Below, piece after piece: positions 13,182-13,720 of a stretch of DNA of 13,720 bases (its first letter is position 1; each line of letters begins with the position of its first letter). Source of the DNA: DHVE2 group archaeon (GTDB lineage Archaea; Thermoplasmatota; Thermoplasmata; Thermoplasmatales; Aciduliprofundaceae). A model generated the notes under the pieces. It had not been told where the DNA came from, did no database searches, and saw nothing but the letters and a program-made list of their open reading frames with translations. A program made the position numbers and the translations under genes. The DNA lies in contig WALG01000084.1 in assembly GCA_015522955.1 (NCBI GenBank), positions 1 to 13,720 of the forward strand. The letters are read 5' to 3'.

Positions 13182-13362
13182 TGCAGGGCAGCCAATAAGG
13201 CGCCAGATGTGAGAGATGAACGTCTGGGTTCCATGGCTGCTTACATTGTTATGGGGATTTGAGAAAAACTTCCCTGAATAGGAAGGTCCTCTCAAATCCG
13301 ACGCTCGATAGATGTGCAGACTGCGGTCTGCCGTCGTTACTCTCCAAGCGTTAGGCAGATCA
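13182..13362 (+). other. pre-16S leader with three hairpins
   Basis: The predicted leader contains three stem-loops. The first pairs CCAGATG (13203-13209) with CGTCTGG (13221-13227). The second is a long hairpin at 13255-13299. The third is GCAGAC-TGCG-GTCTGC (13316-13331). The usual 16S processing stem with a bulge-helix-bulge needs the 3' flank, which is outside the window, so it cannot be assigned. Confidence 0.5.
13255..13299 (+). other. long hairpin in the pre-16S leader
   Basis: GGATTTGAGA (13255-13264) pairs perfectly with TCTCAAATCC (13290-13299). Inside, an AAAA/GTCC internal loop is followed by a second stem, CTTCC (13269-13273) with GGAAG (13281-13285), closed by a 7-base loop. 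It lies 63 bases before the mature 16S end and could be a processing or assembly element. Confidence 0.55.

Positions 13363-13720
<358 letters not shown>

Noticed and set aside
13213..13277. Possible C/D box RNA in the leader (GAGATGA at 13213, CTGA at 13274)
   Set aside because: Box C is imperfect, no C'/D' pair or closing stem is evident, and CTGA falls in the loop of the long hairpin.
12923..13295. Two overlapping minus-strand open frames upstream of the 16S gene
   Set aside because: They cross the rRNA promoter and structured leader, have no promoter or ribosome-binding site and show unlikely composition (Phe/Leu/Ser/Cys-rich).

Overview
The window looks archaeal and euryarchaeal, close to the Thermoplasmata. 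The 5' part of a 16S rRNA gene at the right edge carries the archaeal TCCGGTTGATCCTGCC start and the archaeal GGGGCGCAGCAGGCGCGAAA block. The glutamyl-tRNA synthetase is of the archaeal type. Most first genes have a TATA box about 25 bases before the start codon, which implies leaderless mRNAs. A peptide-fermenting thermoacidophile such as Aciduliprofundum would fit, but the genus is an inference not checked by any search.

Positions 1-5874 (minus strand) form one long operon. In transcription order it encodes the cobalamin-binding small subunit of methylmalonyl-CoA mutase, the MeaB/ArgK-type GTPase, methylmalonyl-CoA epimerase, the mutase catalytic large subunit, a biotin-dependent carboxyltransferase (MmdA/PccB type), a membrane-anchored OadG-like subunit with an unusual extracytoplasmic domain, and the start of a biotin carrier protein cut by the window edge. 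Together these would interconvert succinyl-CoA, (R)- and (S)-methylmalonyl-CoA and propionyl-CoA. The OadG-like subunit suggests that the last step is a sodium-pumping decarboxylase, which needs a membrane beta subunit that would lie outside the window. The first gene appears leaderless. The internal genes have clear Shine-Dalgarno sequences, and several overlap by ATGA.

Positions 5948-7741 (minus) hold an unrecognised 100-residue protein and IMP dehydrogenase (guaB). A compact divergent promoter region separates guaB from an MFS transporter (plus, 7819-8958). Adenosylhomocysteinase (minus, 8984-10204) follows, then a small PRC-barrel protein (plus, 10306-10551) that meets glutamyl-tRNA synthetase (minus, 10553-12229) tail to tail with one base between them.

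Positions 12230-13362 are looser. A small DUF4405-like membrane protein with two histidines (12568-12879) sits among inverted repeats and two open stretches that may be gene remnants. A strong BRE/TATA promoter and a highly structured leader then precede the 16S rRNA gene, which runs off the right edge.
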